Below are positions 37,594 through 47,806 of a stretch of 64,000 nucleotides of DNA, one piece after another. The notes under the pieces are model-generated. The model saw only the letters and a list, made by a program, of their open reading frames with translations, did not search any database and was not told the origin of the DNA. The number at the start of each line of letters is the position of its first letter. The first letter of the stretch is position 1. A program made the translations under genes and the position numbers. The DNA is from Xanthomonas codiaei (lineage in GTDB: Bacteria; Pseudomonadota; Gammaproteobacteria; Xanthomonadales; Xanthomonadaceae), in NCBI RefSeq assembly GCF_002939785.1, contig NZ_MDEC01000013.1, positions 1-64,000 of the forward strand. The letters are read 5' to 3'.

Positions 37594-38388
37594 TCAGAAA
37601 CGGACTTCGGCGCCTACGTTCAACACTTCGGCACGGTTGATGGTGACGTCTTCGCCGTAGTCGTAGTAGTCGTTGGCGTACACATAGTTGGTGTACATCA
37701 CGCTCACACTGGCGTATTTGCCCAGGTCCACACCCAAGCCGACGCCCGCGTAGCCACCGTAGATTTCCTCGTTCGTCTCTGCGACATCGGCGTACCACGA
37801 GCCCAGGCGCACCATCGCAAACAACGGGCTATCACCGAAGTTGAAGCGCGCTGTGCCACCAAGGCCGCCAAACTTCACGGACGGGATAAAGATGTCGTCC
37901 GTGCTCTCGCCGCGATCCAGGCGACCGATCGATGCTTCAAGACCGATGAGGGTCACCGAGCCTGCGCGCCAGCGATAACCAGCGCTTAGACCGAGCATGT
38001 CCTGCTTATAGCCATCGAACACCTCTGCTCTACCGCGTTGCACGCTGATGAAGGCACCGCTGTCGATGCGGGACTCTTCGCGCGGGGCGGCCGCCACATA
38101 CGCAGGCACAGGTGGCGATGCCACTGCGGGTGCTTGCGCCGTCACCGTAGTGAATCCGCCGCTCTGGCCAGACGCGTTACCGTCGCTGCCGGCCGGTGCC
38201 GTAGCAGTTGTGGTGGGCGTTGTGGCCGATACCGGAGCAGTCGGCGCGGCAGTCCCCTGCGGGCCGGCCTGTTGCTGCTTTTGCTGCTGGCGGTAGCTAT
38301 CCCAGCCGCGCGAGAGCGATTGCGCCGAGGCCTGTGCCGTGACGCCAAGCGCCGTGCAGGCCAACAGCAGTGTTGCGGTCTTTTTCAT
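37594..38388 (-). CDS. Outer-membrane beta-barrel protein
   Basis: The 264-residue protein has a clean signal peptide (KKTATLLLACTALGVTAQASA) and a Gln-rich then Pro/Thr/Ala-rich disordered stretch at about 28-95. A C-terminal region of about 160 residues shows alternating amphipathic strands and ends in ...VGAEVRF with the terminal Phe typical of barrels. It looks like an OmpA/OmpW-type 8-stranded porin-like barrel. AGGGGAACG precedes the ATG at 38388. Function unknown; it is convergent to speE and has a long upstream region. Confidence 0.8.
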   Translation of the reverse strand: MKKTATLLLACTALGVTAQASAQSLSRGWDSYRQQQKQQQAGPQGTAAPTAPVSATTPTTTATAPAGSDGNASGQSGGFTTVTAQAPAVASPPVPAYVAAAPREESRIDSGAFISVQRGRAEVFDGYKQDMLGLSAGYRWRAGSVTLIGLEASIGRLDRGESTDDIFIPSVKFGGLGGTARFNFGDSPLFAMVRLGSWYADVAETNEEIYGGYAGVGLGVDLGKYASVSVMYTNYVYANDYYDYGEDVTINRAEVLNVGAEVRF

Positions 38389-38929
38389 CACGTTCCCCTG
38401 AGTGGTCGTCCATCGTTCCGCATCCTTGCGCACGCAGGCGGACCTGACGGGCGTCGGGAAGTGGTGCAGTTGCTGCCGTCTCGTAGGGGCTTCCCCGCCG
38501 CGCGCTGTGTCGCCGACGACACTGGCGCAGGCAAGCCTGGGCAGACCAAGCCAGTCGCGTGATGCAGCCCCCTGACCGCAGCGCGCACAGTGTCTGGAGT
38601 CTCAGTGGCTGTCAAGAAGATGTGAGACGCCCGTTGCCCGGAACGGGTCGGATGGTAGGTACGTCACTGCGCGGCCTGCGATAACACCGGGCCGCATCGG
38701 CCGTCTGGCCACGCGTCGACTGCCGAGCCCGCACAGCACCGGCGTTTTCGATACGTCTTCCAACGCCTTGATCGGAAAGGCCGTTCCACGCCCAGAATGC
38801 TTCATTTGTTAAATAACAGTAATTTCAATACTGACAAGTTCTAAAATTGCGCACTCCCGATCCCATGCGATCACCGTGGACCTGCGTAACGCGTGACACC
38901 TCCGCGCCGCCAGCGTCCGGAGAACTGCC
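38389..38929. other. Intergenic stretch, AT-rich at its right end
   Basis: No gene supported. Positions 38795-38850 are AT-rich with promoter-like tracts ahead of the kinase-like gene at 38930, but no clean -35/-10 pair can be assigned. The rest carries no evident feature. Confidence 0.4.
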
Positions 38930-39616
38930 ATGCATCACCAGCCGCTGGACGTTTCCAGCCTGCACCTCGTGACACCCGTGCTGCTCAAACAGGGTATGCG
39001 GCTGCTCGAACCGGACGTCTACCGCACCCACCTGGATGGGCAACTGGCGGTGGTCAAGGACTACACCCGTTATCGCCGTACCCTGCTGGCGCCGATCGCG
39101 CGGCTGATGGTGCGCCACGAAGCCCGCATGCTGCGCCGGCTGCACGGGTGGCGGCATGCGCCCGCGTTGCTCGGCACCCTGGGCGGTTTGGCGTTGGGCA
39201 TGGAGTTCATTCCCGGCGACACGCTCAGCGCCAGCGCAGTGGTGGGCCAGGAGGTGTTCCAGCAGCTGCAGCAGGCGTTGCGCCGCCTGCACGGTTTCGG
39301 CATCACCCATAACGACCTGCATGGCACCAACGTGGTGGTCAGTGCCGGGGTGCCGGTCTTGATCGATTTCACCTCGGCCTGGCGGTTTCCGCGCTGGCTG
39401 CGGCGCGGCCTGCTGGCCCGCCAGCTGCAGCGCAGCGACGTGGCCAATTTCCAGAAGATGCGCCAGCGCCTGGCCGGCATCGCCCCCACCGCCGACGAAG
39501 CCGCGCGCAGCGCCGAACCGGGCTGGGTGCGCGGCATTCGCGGCGGCTGGAAGCGGCTGTATCGCCATCTCAAGCGCGAGGCACAGCCGGCGGATCAGGC
39601 GGAGTCGCGCCACTGA
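38930..39616 (+). CDS. Small kinase-fold protein (RIO/LPS-kinase-like)
   Basis: The 228-residue protein has a lysine in a strand (LAVVKDYTRYRR), an Arg-rich helix, and a catalytic loop HNDLHGTNVVV that fits HxDxxxxN. A metal-binding LIDFTSAW stands in the DFG position. This is a minimal protein-kinase-like fold as in RIO kinases or the lipopolysaccharide kinases WaaP/KdkA. The C-terminus is strongly basic, suggesting binding to membrane or nucleic acid. Whether the substrate is protein or lipid A core cannot be told. Monocistronic. Confidence 0.8.
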   Translation: MHHQPLDVSSLHLVTPVLLKQGMRLLEPDVYRTHLDGQLAVVKDYTRYRRTLLAPIARLMVRHEARMLRRLHGWRHAPALLGTLGGLALGMEFIPGDTLSASAVVGQEVFQQLQQALRRLHGFGITHNDLHGTNVVVSAGVPVLIDFTSAWRFPRWLRRGLLARQLQRSDVANFQKMRQRLAGIAPTADEAARSAEPGWVRGIRGGWKRLYRHLKREAQPADQAESRH

Positions 39617-39857
39617 TCTGCGCGATGTGTGCAAGACGCGCCGGCGGGGTGGCCGAGCAATCTTTTCATCGGACGTAGCAACGCCCGGCAGGCATCGCGC
39701 CCGGGAGTGATGAAGCAGCACGCAGTGCCGCGCCAGACCGGGTATGCGGCGTGGGCAGCGAATGGCAGCGGTGTACGACCGCCTCAAGCGCGATGCATCA
39801 GAGTCACCGGTGCCTGCCAGAGAGCAGGCACCGGCATTCCGTCAGCGCAGCACGCCG

Positions 39858-41813
39858 CTACGGCGTCGTCGCTGGCGCGCGATAGGCGATCAGGTGCGGC
39901 GCGTCGACCACAAACCGATCCAGCACACCGTCAGCGATCTTGACCGGCCCGCCGAAACGCGTGGCGCCGGGAATCGAGGGGATCGCTGCGGCCCTGGCAG
40001 CGACTGCCGCGGCATCGGCAAACAATGCCGGCGCCTCGGTGCTGCCACGGTTGGCGGCATCCAGGCCGGCTGCTGTCTTCTGCAGCGCCTGACCCCAGGC
40101 TTCCATCGCCTGCAGCCACGGCCGCGATTGCTCGGCAAAGCCCTTGTCGGCCACGCCGTCGCGGATGAGTTGCGGTGCAGTGGCGATGTCATCGGCGGTG
40201 CGCGCCAATGTTGCAATCGCCTGGCTGCGCGCCGTGGCATCGCCCAGCGCGATGGCTTCGCGCACCTGGTCGAGCACGGCCTTCAGGCGCGGCGCCTGCT
40301 CCTGCCACGGCTGGCTGCCGAAGGTGGGCGCCAGGTGCTGGGTATCGAAGAAGGTCAGCAACGCCGCCGCCACGCGCGCATCGCCGCCGGCCAGATCGCG
40401 CGCGGCCGCATGCCAGGTGCGTTGCGCGTCGTAGCCCTTGTCGTTCCAGGCGAACGCGGTCAGCCCCATCACCGCGACGCGGCTGGGCACTTCCTGGTTC
40501 ATCGGGTTGGACACGATGCCCGACAGCTCGGCCGACAGGCCCGCCTCGCGCCGCGCATACGGCGCCATCAGCAGGCGCCCGGCCGAGGTCTCGAAGTCGT
40601 TGACCGGGTAGTTGTCCCACAGCAGCGTCTTGCGGCCGAACGCCTTGGTGGCCGCACGCGCATCCGGGATGGAAATGGCCGGCGGCACCACGTCGGTGCC
40701 GGTCCACTGCACCACGATCTTCGGGTCCAGGTGCTTGCGCAGCGCTTGCTTGTAGGGACTTTCCTTGGCATCGAAGTATTCGGTCGGCACCATGATCAGC
40801 TCCGAGGAAGCGTCGTGGCGGGCGACCAGGTCGGCCTGCACCAGGTTGAGCAGATGCGACTGCGCAATGCCCGCCGCCTGCGCGCCGGACTCGCCGAAGG
40901 TGGCCTTGTCGCGCTCGCAGTTCCACTTGGTGTATTCGATATCGTCCAGCGCCACATAGAAGCTGCGCACGCCCAGCGCGCGGAACGCATCGAACTTGCG
41001 CAGCAAGGCCTTGGCATCGGCCGGGTCGGAGAAGCACACCGTCGGGCCCGGCGAGATCGCGTAGACAAAATCGACGTGGTTGCGCCTGGCGGTGGCGGCC
41101 AGCTGGCCCAGCGCCTTCAAGGTCGCCTTCGGGTACGGCTCGCGCCAGCGGTCGCGCGCGTACGGATCGTCCTTGGGGCTGTAGATATAAGTGTTGGCCT
41201 TGGCGCGCGCCAGGAAATCGATGTGCTTGCTGCGATCGCTCATCGACCACGGCGCGCCGTAGAACCCCTCGATCGTGCCGCGGATCGGCATGGCCGGGTA
41301 ATCATGGATCGTCAGCGTCGGCACGGCCGGCCGCTTGAGCAGCTGGCGCAGCGTCTGCGCGGCATGGAACAGGCCATCGTTGTCGTGGCCAGCCAGCGTG
41401 ATCAGGCCACTGCCGAGCGCCGCGCTGGCCAGCGTATAGCCTTCGGCGTGGGTGTCCTGGGTGGCCTTGCTGCGTGCGAGCGCATCGCGCACCACCTCAG
41501 CCTCGCCAGTCCCGACCACCACGTGCGGGCGATCGAAGCTGGCCGGCAGGCGCGAGGCGGTGGCGATCTTGCCGACACCGGCTGCGCCGAGCACGCGGCG
41601 CACTAGCGCGACCGCGGCCGGATCCGCGCCCGGCGCAACCACCAGCACCACCGAATCGCCCAACGTGATCGTCTGGCCGTCCAGGCTGATAGACACCGGC
41701 GTGGGAAAGATCGCCGGCTGGGTGACCGGCTCGGCCATTGCCGGCAGCGCCAGGCCCAATGCCACCAACACCGGAAGCAGGCGCATGCCTGTCTGCCTGT
41801 TGCCTCGCTGCAT
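39858..41813 (-). CDS. GH84 beta-N-acetylglucosaminidase
   Basis: The 651-residue exported enzyme has a signal peptide (MRLLPVLVALGLALPAMA) and an N-terminal hexosaminidase-like domain at about 30-165. The GH84 catalytic domain starts at RGTIEGFYGAPWS and carries the paired catalytic aspartates in FYVALDDIEYTKW. A helical C-terminal domain follows. It would release GlcNAc from chitin-, N-glycan- or O-GlcNAc-type substrates in the periplasm or outside. The ATG at 41813 lies ten bases from a candidate NagR box, linking it to GlcNAc-responsive control. Confidence 0.9.
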   Translation of the reverse strand: MQRGNRQTGMRLLPVLVALGLALPAMAEPVTQPAIFPTPVSISLDGQTITLGDSVVLVVAPGADPAAVALVRRVLGAAGVGKIATASRLPASFDRPHVVVGTGEAEVVRDALARSKATQDTHAEGYTLASAALGSGLITLAGHDNDGLFHAAQTLRQLLKRPAVPTLTIHDYPAMPIRGTIEGFYGAPWSMSDRSKHIDFLARAKANTYIYSPKDDPYARDRWREPYPKATLKALGQLAATARRNHVDFVYAISPGPTVCFSDPADAKALLRKFDAFRALGVRSFYVALDDIEYTKWNCERDKATFGESGAQAAGIAQSHLLNLVQADLVARHDASSELIMVPTEYFDAKESPYKQALRKHLDPKIVVQWTGTDVVPPAISIPDARAATKAFGRKTLLWDNYPVNDFETSAGRLLMAPYARREAGLSAELSGIVSNPMNQEVPSRVAVMGLTAFAWNDKGYDAQRTWHAAARDLAGGDARVAAALLTFFDTQHLAPTFGSQPWQEQAPRLKAVLDQVREAIALGDATARSQAIATLARTADDIATAPQLIRDGVADKGFAEQSRPWLQAMEAWGQALQKTAAGLDAANRGSTEAPALFADAAAVAARAAAIPSIPGATRFGGPVKIADGVLDRFVVDAPHLIAYRAPATTP

Positions 41814-41822
41814 GTCGAACTC

Positions 41823-41840
41823 CGGTATTGGAATGGTATT
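41823..41840. promoter_or_regulatory. Candidate NagR box 1
   Basis: CGGTATT, four bases, TGGTATT. This matches, with one mismatch, the TGGTATT-N4-TGGTATT box reported for the GntR-type repressor NagR in Xanthomonas campestris (as I recall it). It sits ten bases before the GH84 start codon. Confidence 0.6.
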
Positions 41841-41973
41841 AACACCTAGAGTAGGCAAGTCATGGCGCGACGACAAGCGCAGCTGCGGCAGGAGGTCGAG
41901 TCCGTTTTGGCGGCATCCGGCCTGCGTCGCGACGATCAGCAGGTAATGCTCGTCGCTCGGCGCGCAGAGTTTT

Positions 41974-41991
41974 CGGTATTGAAATGGTATG
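41974..41991. promoter_or_regulatory. Candidate NagR box 2
   Basis: CGGTATT, four bases, TGGTATG, 151 bases upstream of box 1 and in the same orientation. It has two mismatches to the same consensus. Two boxes could allow looping or serve two promoters. Confidence 0.5.
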
Positions 41992-42333
41992 AGCAGCGGT
42001 CGGCGATCCGCGCGCGCTGCGATCCCGCCCAACGCGGAAGGGTATGCATCTCGACAGGGGTGCGGGTACCCGGGATGCGATCCAGGCCAATGCGACGCGC
42101 AGCATGACGCCTTTACCTGGAGAGCCGGTGGCCCTGGTAGACGCATCTGCGCTGCCTGCCTCAAGTTCCCGGAATGCCGCGCACCTTGCAGGTGCCCCGC
42201 TCAGCGCCGCAGGATGCGCGCTTGGATGCCATCGGATACGCCTGTGTCAGCGCTACGTTGCACGCGCAACTTGCGGCGAACATCCACAGGCATGCAACAG
42301 CGCCGGGCTCACGCCGACGGCGCGCGGCCCACC

Positions 42334-42747
<414 letters not shown>

Positions 42748-42860
42748 TCACCCCGGCCGACAACCGAAATGGGACTATCCTTACCGCCTGCCGACTGCCT
42801 TGCCGATGTCCCGCGTGTCCCGGCCTGCACTAGGCTTCCTACGGACCTGCGGAGACCACC

Positions 42861-43145
42861 ATGATCGATTTCAATCAGCTCGACGACCTCGCCCGCCGCC
42901 TCAGCGACCTGGTGCCGCCGGGCCTGCGCCAATCGCGCGAAGAGCTGCAGAGCACCTTCAAGGGCGCCTTGCAGGCCGGCCTGGGCAAGCTGGACCTGGT
43001 CACCCGCGAGGAGTTCGACGTGCAGCGCGCGGTACTGCTGCGCACCCGCGAAAAGCTCGAGGCGCTGGAGCAGGCGGTGGCCGCCCTGGAAGCACGCGCA
43101 ACCGGCACGCCGCCCAGCGCGGCGCCCGGCTCCGATACCCCCTGA
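42861..43145 (+). CDS. ubiK: Ubiquinone biosynthesis accessory factor UbiK
   Basis: The 94-residue BMFP-domain protein is a small coiled-coil trimer that helps the Ubi complex make ubiquinone under air. N-terminal DFNQLDDLARRLSDLVPPGL is followed by the C-terminal coiled coil EEFDVQRAVLLRTREKLEALE, both typical of the family (former yqiC). GGAG precedes the ATG at 42861. It is followed after 15 bases by comM, a common neighbour pair in gammaproteobacteria. Confidence 0.9.
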   Translation: MIDFNQLDDLARRLSDLVPPGLRQSREELQSTFKGALQAGLGKLDLVTREEFDVQRAVLLRTREKLEALEQAVAALEARATGTPPSAAPGSDTP

Positions 43146-43160
43146 CCCGGGCCTTCCACC

Positions 43161-44681
43161 ATGAGTCTGGCGCTGGTGCACAGCCGTGCCCGCGTGGGAG
43201 TGCACGCGCCTGAGGTTCGGGTGGAGGTGCATCTGTCCGGCGGTCTTCCCTCCACCCAGATCGTGGGCCTGCCCGAAGCGGCGGTACGCGAGTCGCGCGA
43301 ACGCGTGCGTGCCGCGCTGCTCTGCGCGCAGTTCGAATTTCCGGCCCGGCGCATCACCATCAACCTGGCGCCTGCGGACCTGCCCAAGGAGGGCGGGCGG
43401 TTCGACCTGCCGATCGCGCTCGGCATCCTGGCTGCCAGCGGGCAGATCGACCGGCAGGCACTGGCCGACCATGAGTTTGTCGGCGAGCTGGCGCTGACCG
43501 GCGAGCTGCGTGGCGTCGACGGCGTGCTGCCGGCCGCCCTGGCCGCCGCGCGGGCGGGGCGACGGCTGATCGTGCCGCTGGCCAATGGCGCCGAGGCAGC
43601 CATCGCCGGGCATGTGCAGGCCTTCACTGCGCGCACCCTGCTGGAGGTCTGCGCCGCCCTCAACGGCACCCAGCCGGCGCCTGCCGCAGAACTGGCGGTC
43701 GCCGCGCTCGGCGCACGTGCGCTGCCGGACATGGCCGACGTGCGCGGCCAGCCGCATGCGCGCCGCGCGCTGGAGATCGCCGCCGCCGGCGGGCACCACC
43801 TGCTGCTGGTCGGCAGCCCCGGCTGTGGCAAGACCTTGCTGGCCTCGCGCCTGCCGGGGCTGCTGCCCGACGCCAGCGAAGCCGAGGCGCTGGAAACCGC
43901 CGCCATCAGTTCGGTCAGCGGCCGTGGGCTGGATCTGGCCCGCTGGCGCCAGCGGCCCTACCGGGCCCCGCACCATACCGCCAGCGCAGTTGCCCTGGTC
44001 GGCGGTGGCACGCACCCGCGCCCGGGCGAGATTTCGCTGGCGCACAACGGCGTGCTGTTTCTGGACGAGCTGCCCGAGTGGCAACGGCAGACCCTGGAAG
44101 TGCTGCGCGAGCCGCTGGAATCGGGCCTGGTCACGATCTCGCGCGCGGCGCGCAGCGTGGATTTTCCGGCACGCTTCCAGTTGGTCGCGGCCATGAATCC
44201 CTGCCCCTGCGGCTGGGCCGGCGATGGCAGCGGGCGTTGCCGCTGCAGCAGCGACAGCATCCACCGTTACCGTAGCCGCATTTCCGGGCCGCTGCTGGAC
44301 CGCATCGACCTGCATGTGGAAGTGCCGCGGCTGCCGCCGCAGGCACTGCGTAGCGGCACCCCGGGCGAAGACAGCGCCAGCGTGCGTGCCCGCGTGGTCG
44401 CCGCGCGGCAGCGGCAGCTTGCGCGCGGCGCCCTGCCCAACGCACAGCTCGATCAGCCCGACACCGACCGTCACTGCCGGCTGCAAGGCGAGGACCAGGT
44501 GCTGCTGGAGCGCGCGATCGAGCGCCTGCAGCTGTCCGCACGTTCGATGCACCGCATCCTGCGCGTGGCGCGCACCATCGCCGACCTGGACGACAGTGCG
44601 GCGATTGCCACCGGCCATCTCACCGAAGCGATCGGCTACCGCAAGCTGGATCGCGCACTCGGCACCGCCAGCGCGGCCTAG
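43161..44681 (+). CDS. comM: ComM/YifB family AAA ATPase
   Basis: ComM is a hexameric helicase that drives branch migration when transforming DNA integrates. The 506-residue product has an N-terminal Lon-protease-like (ChlI) domain, the Mg-chelatase AAA core with Walker [20 protein letters not shown] and Walker [12 protein letters not shown], and a Cys-containing loop in [10 protein letters not shown]. The C-terminal [10 protein letters not shown] and YRKLDRA are family marks. It is probably co-transcribed with ubiK. Confidence 0.95.
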   Translation: MSLALVHSRARVGVHAPEVRVEVHLSGGLPSTQIVGLPEAAVRESRERVRAALLCAQFEFPARRITINLAPADLPKEGGRFDLPIALGILAASGQIDRQALADHEFVGELALTGELRGVDGVLPAALAAARAGRRLIVPLANGAEAAIAGHVQAFTARTLLEVCAALNGTQPAPAAELAVAALGARALPDMADVRGQPHARRALEIAAAGGHHLLLVGSPGCGKTLLASRLPGLLPDASEAEALETAAISSVSGRGLDLARWRQRPYRAPHHTASAVALVGGGTHPRPGEISLAHNGVLFLDELPEWQRQTLEVLREPLESGLVTISRAARSVDFPARFQLVAAMNPCPCGWAGDGSGRCRCSSDSIHRYRSRISGPLLDRIDLHVEVPRLPPQALRSGTPGEDSASVRARVVAARQRQLARGALPNAQLDQPDTDRHCRLQGEDQVLLERAIERLQLSARSMHRILRVARTIADLDDSAAIATGHLTEAIGYRKLDRALGTASAA

Positions 44682-44915
44682 TCGCGCGGTCCGATGCCAA
44701 GGCGGGGCCGCGCGCACGGCGCTGCAACGCAGCGGCTGCTTCGGGCGCGTGCGCGCTGCGATCCTCGCAGCGGCTCCTGCGCCATCCAGGCCAATCACCG
44801 CGGCAGTGCCTCGCGCTGCACTCCAGGGCGCGCCGCACCGTCAGGCGCCGGTCCGCAACATCCACTTCATGGCGCTGCACGTACAACGTCAGCCTCCCTG
44901 TGCAGCGAGGCCGTC

Positions 44916-45425
44916 ATGAGCCGACTTCCCGAGTTATCCACCGTCGCGTCGCTGGATCTGAACCGCTACCTGGGCACCTGGTACGAGATCGCCCGGCTGC
45001 CGATCCGTTTCGAGGATGCGGACTGTACCGACGTGTCGGCGCATTACGCGCTGCAGGCCGACGGCACGGTGCGCGTGCAGAACCGCTGCCTGAGCGTGAG
45101 CGGCGAGCTGGAGGAAGCCATCGGCCAGGCACGCCCCATCGACGACAGCCATGGACGCCTGGAGGTGACCTTCCTGCCCGAGGGGCTGCGCTGGATTCCC
45201 TTCACCAAGGGCGACTATTGGGTGATGCGCATCGATGCCGACTACACCGCGGCCCTGGTCGGCAGCCCCGACCGCAAGTATCTGTGGCTGCTGGCGCGGC
45301 TGCCGCAACTGGACGAGAACATCGCCCAGGCGTACCTGGCGCATGCACGCGAACAGGGTTTCGATCTGGCGCCGCTGATCCACACCCCGCATACCGGACG
45401 GCTGACCGAGCAGCCATTGCCCTGA
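44916..45425 (+). CDS. blc: Bacterial lipocalin (Blc-like)
   Basis: The 169-residue lipocalin binds fatty acids or lysophospholipids in a beta-barrel cup. The first structurally conserved region is YLGTWYEIARLPIRFE; later blocks are YWVMRIDADYTAALVGSPD and YLWLLAR. Unlike E. coli Blc it shows no lipobox or clear signal peptide, so location is uncertain. The ATG at 44916 was chosen because homology starts soon after. About 230 gene-free bases separate it from comM. Confidence 0.9.
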   Translation: MSRLPELSTVASLDLNRYLGTWYEIARLPIRFEDADCTDVSAHYALQADGTVRVQNRCLSVSGELEEAIGQARPIDDSHGRLEVTFLPEGLRWIPFTKGDYWVMRIDADYTAALVGSPDRKYLWLLARLPQLDENIAQAYLAHAREQGFDLAPLIHTPHTGRLTEQPLP

Positions 45426-45663
45426 CCTGCAGCGTTGCCGCTATTTCGAACAGGAGGGCTGCGGGCGCCAACGCCGGCCGCCACCCCGGCCAACCTCACT
45501 CCGCCATGAAGGCTCAAGGCACTGGACAAGCCGCCACGGCGGGAGCGGCGCTACGACGAACCCAACCGCAGCGCGCTCCGCGGCCCGGCAGCACCAGACC
45601 TGCAAGTCGCTATCAGCAGGCCCTTCCAGCAACGACCCGCGGCCGGCAACTCGCCAAGGCCAG

Positions 45664-45840
45664 TTACCCGTTGAGCGTGCCCAGATCCTTGGCCGCGGCC
45701 TGCGCGCCTTCCAGGCTGTCGAACGCCACGCCGGTGTCGCCGACCACGTACTTGATCAGTTCGCCATCGCGCGTGGTTTCCTGCATCTTGAAGATCGGCA
45801 CTGCATCGGTGCCGCCGACACGTTCTTTCTGGGTTGTCAT
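45664..45840 (-). CDS. Small 58-residue hypothetical protein
   Basis: Translating the minus strand from the ATG at 45840 gives a 58-residue soluble protein starting MTTQKERVGGTDAVPIFKMQ. It ends DLGTLNG at the TAA at 45666-45664. It is mixed charged with no membrane segment. AGGA stands about six bases before the ATG on that strand. Composition is not shadow-like, with balanced acidic and basic residues and few Arg/Ala runs. Function unknown; it lies alone between the lipocalin and the EAL protein. Confidence 0.7.
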   Translation of the reverse strand: MTTQKERVGGTDAVPIFKMQETTRDGELIKYVVGDTGVAFDSLEGAQAAAKDLGTLNG

Positions 45841-46224
45841 GGATCAGTCCTCCGGTGAGAGCGCCTTGCCACGGGCCGGCCGGCCCTGCGGCCCACGTAT
45901 ACGGGCGCAGACGCAACGACCGTAGCGCGCCCTTGCGTGCAAGCGCGTGAATCCCTTGCAACACACCAGCCCGCACACCGCATCGCGCCCGCTCGGCAGA
46001 AAATCACATCCACTTCGCTCTGCGGACGCGCGCAATGCACGCGTGTGTCGTACATTCGCGACGTGCAGCCTCATCCGTCCCCTTCTGTGGTCCACATCAC
46101 GTCAGCGCGGCGCGTCCGTCGGCGCGAAGATGCGGCTGTGGCACCCGCTCCGATGGCGCCGCAGCGTGCGCTGCGCGTTGGGCTGCATGCATGAGCTGGC
46201 CCCCATGCCGATGCGGGTGGTGAT
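45841..46224. other. Divergent intergenic region
   Basis: This stretch separates the leftward 58-residue gene and the rightward EAL gene. I see no further gene and no confident promoter. A few short alternating purine/pyrimidine tracts occur around 46020-46050. Confidence 0.4.
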
Positions 46225-47787
46225 GTGAAGCGCCAACGCATCATCAGCCTGACCGTGCTGCTGGTGGTGGTGTGCGCAACGCTCCCAATCGGTCTGTCGT
46301 ACTACCTGGCCTGGCGGCTGGCGCTGTCGCGCGAGGAAGGCAGGCTCAGCCAACTGGCTGCGCTGTCGATCCGGCGCACCGAAACGGCTTTCGACGAGGC
46401 GCATGGCGCCCTGCTGAGCATGGCCGCCTCCAGGCTGACGCCCTGCTCGCCGGCCCACCTGGCGCAGATGCGCGCCTTGGTGCTGACCAGCCATTACATC
46501 GTCGAGCTGGGGTATTTCCGACAGGGGCGGTTGCGTTGCACCTCATGGGGGCTGTTGCCCAGAAGCATTGCGCAGAGCCGCCCGGATTTCGTGGTCAAGC
46601 GTGGCATTGCCGTCACCACGCGGCTGCTGCCGCTGGCCAACCCGCAACATCCGCTGATGGCGCTGCAGCTGGACGACTACAACGTCCTGATCAATCCGAA
46701 CACGCTGGCCGACATCAATATCCCGCCCGGCCTGCAGCTGGCGATCGGCACGCCGGATGGGCGGCTGCTCAGCAGCACCGGCACCGCGGCCGAACAGTTG
46801 CTGGTGGCGCCGCTGGCCGACGACGCCACCCGCACGTCCGGGCAGGCGCAGGTGCTGTCCGGGCGAGGACGCCGGGGCGACTGGGCCGCGGTGGTCACCG
46901 AACCGGTCGCCTACCTGCGCGGGCCGTTGGCGGCCGCGCGGCTGCAGGTGGTGCCGGTCGGCATTGCGCTGGCCGTGCTGCTGGTCGCCCTGGTGCTGTG
47001 GGTCTCGCGGCGACGGTTGTCGCCGCTGGCACGGCTGGAAATCGCGGTGCAGCGCGGTGAATTCGTCGTGCATTACCAACCGATCATCGCGCTCGACAGC
47101 GGCCGCTGCGTCGGTGCCGAGGCACTGGTGCGCTGGCAGCAGCCCGATGGCGTGCTGGTGCCGCCGGATGCCTTCATCCCGCTGGCCGAAGCAAGCGGCC
47201 TGATCATGCCGATCACCGATCTGGTGGTGGCCGAGGTCATCCGCGATCTTGGCCCCACCCTGGCCGCCGAACCGTCGCTGCATGTAGCCATCAACGTCTC
47301 GGCCGAGGACATCAAGAGCGGCCGCGTGCAGTCGGTGCTGGCCGACGCGCTGCGGGGCACCGGCGTGGACAGCGGGCAGATCTGGGTGGAGGCGACCGAA
47401 CGCAGCCTGATGGACATCGATGCCGCGCGCACCACCATCACCCACCTGCGCGGCGCCGGCCACACCGTGTCCATCGACGACTTCGGCACCGGCTACTCCA
47501 GCCTGCAGTATCTGCAAGGCCTGCCGCTGGATGCCTTGAAGATCGACAAATCCTTCGTGGACACGATCGGCATGCACTCGGCCACCAGCTCGGTCACCGC
47601 GCATATCATCGAGATGGCCAAGACGCTGCAACTGCGCACCATCGCCGAAGGGGTCGAGCGCCAGGAGCAGCTGGACTACCTGCGCGCACACGGCGTGGAC
47701 CTGGCGCAGGGCTGGCTGTTCTCGCGCGCGCTGCCTGCCATCGGCTTCATCGCCTATCAGGCGCAGGCGCGCAAATCGGCGCGCTGA
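46225..47787 (+). CDS. CSS-motif EAL-domain c-di-GMP phosphodiesterase
   Basis: The 520-residue inner-membrane protein has a first helix at about 7-29 and a periplasmic CSS-type sensor domain with the Cys of RLRCTSWGLL. A second helix lies at about 232-252 and a cytoplasmic EAL domain at about 265-510. Catalytic motifs are intact: GAEALVRW, INVSAEDI, EATERS, IDDFGTGYSSL, LKIDKSF and AEGVERQEQ. It should hydrolyse c-di-GMP; CSS family members respond to periplasmic redox state. Start is GTG at 46225; an in-frame stop lies just upstream. A G-rich repeat follows its end. Confidence 0.92.
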   Translation: MKRQRIISLTVLLVVVCATLPIGLSYYLAWRLALSREEGRLSQLAALSIRRTETAFDEAHGALLSMAASRLTPCSPAHLAQMRALVLTSHYIVELGYFRQGRLRCTSWGLLPRSIAQSRPDFVVKRGIAVTTRLLPLANPQHPLMALQLDDYNVLINPNTLADINIPPGLQLAIGTPDGRLLSSTGTAAEQLLVAPLADDATRTSGQAQVLSGRGRRGDWAAVVTEPVAYLRGPLAAARLQVVPVGIALAVLLVALVLWVSRRRLSPLARLEIAVQRGEFVVHYQPIIALDSGRCVGAEALVRWQQPDGVLVPPDAFIPLAEASGLIMPITDLVVAEVIRDLGPTLAAEPSLHVAINVSAEDIKSGRVQSVLADALRGTGVDSGQIWVEATERSLMDIDAARTTITHLRGAGHTVSIDDFGTGYSSLQYLQGLPLDALKIDKSFVDTIGMHSATSSVTAHIIEMAKTLQLRTIAEGVERQEQLDYLRAHGVDLAQGWLFSRALPAIGFIAYQAQARKSAR

Positions 47788-47806
47788 GTCATCCGATTCG
47801 CCACTT

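Larger units (their letters stand above)
41814..42333. other. Control region upstream of GH84 with two NagR-box candidates
   Basis: No protein gene supported in these 520 bases. The left part holds two copies of a CGGTATT-N4-TGGTAT motif, listed separately. The rest shows nothing I can name and ends at the PII gene stop. Confidence 0.5.
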
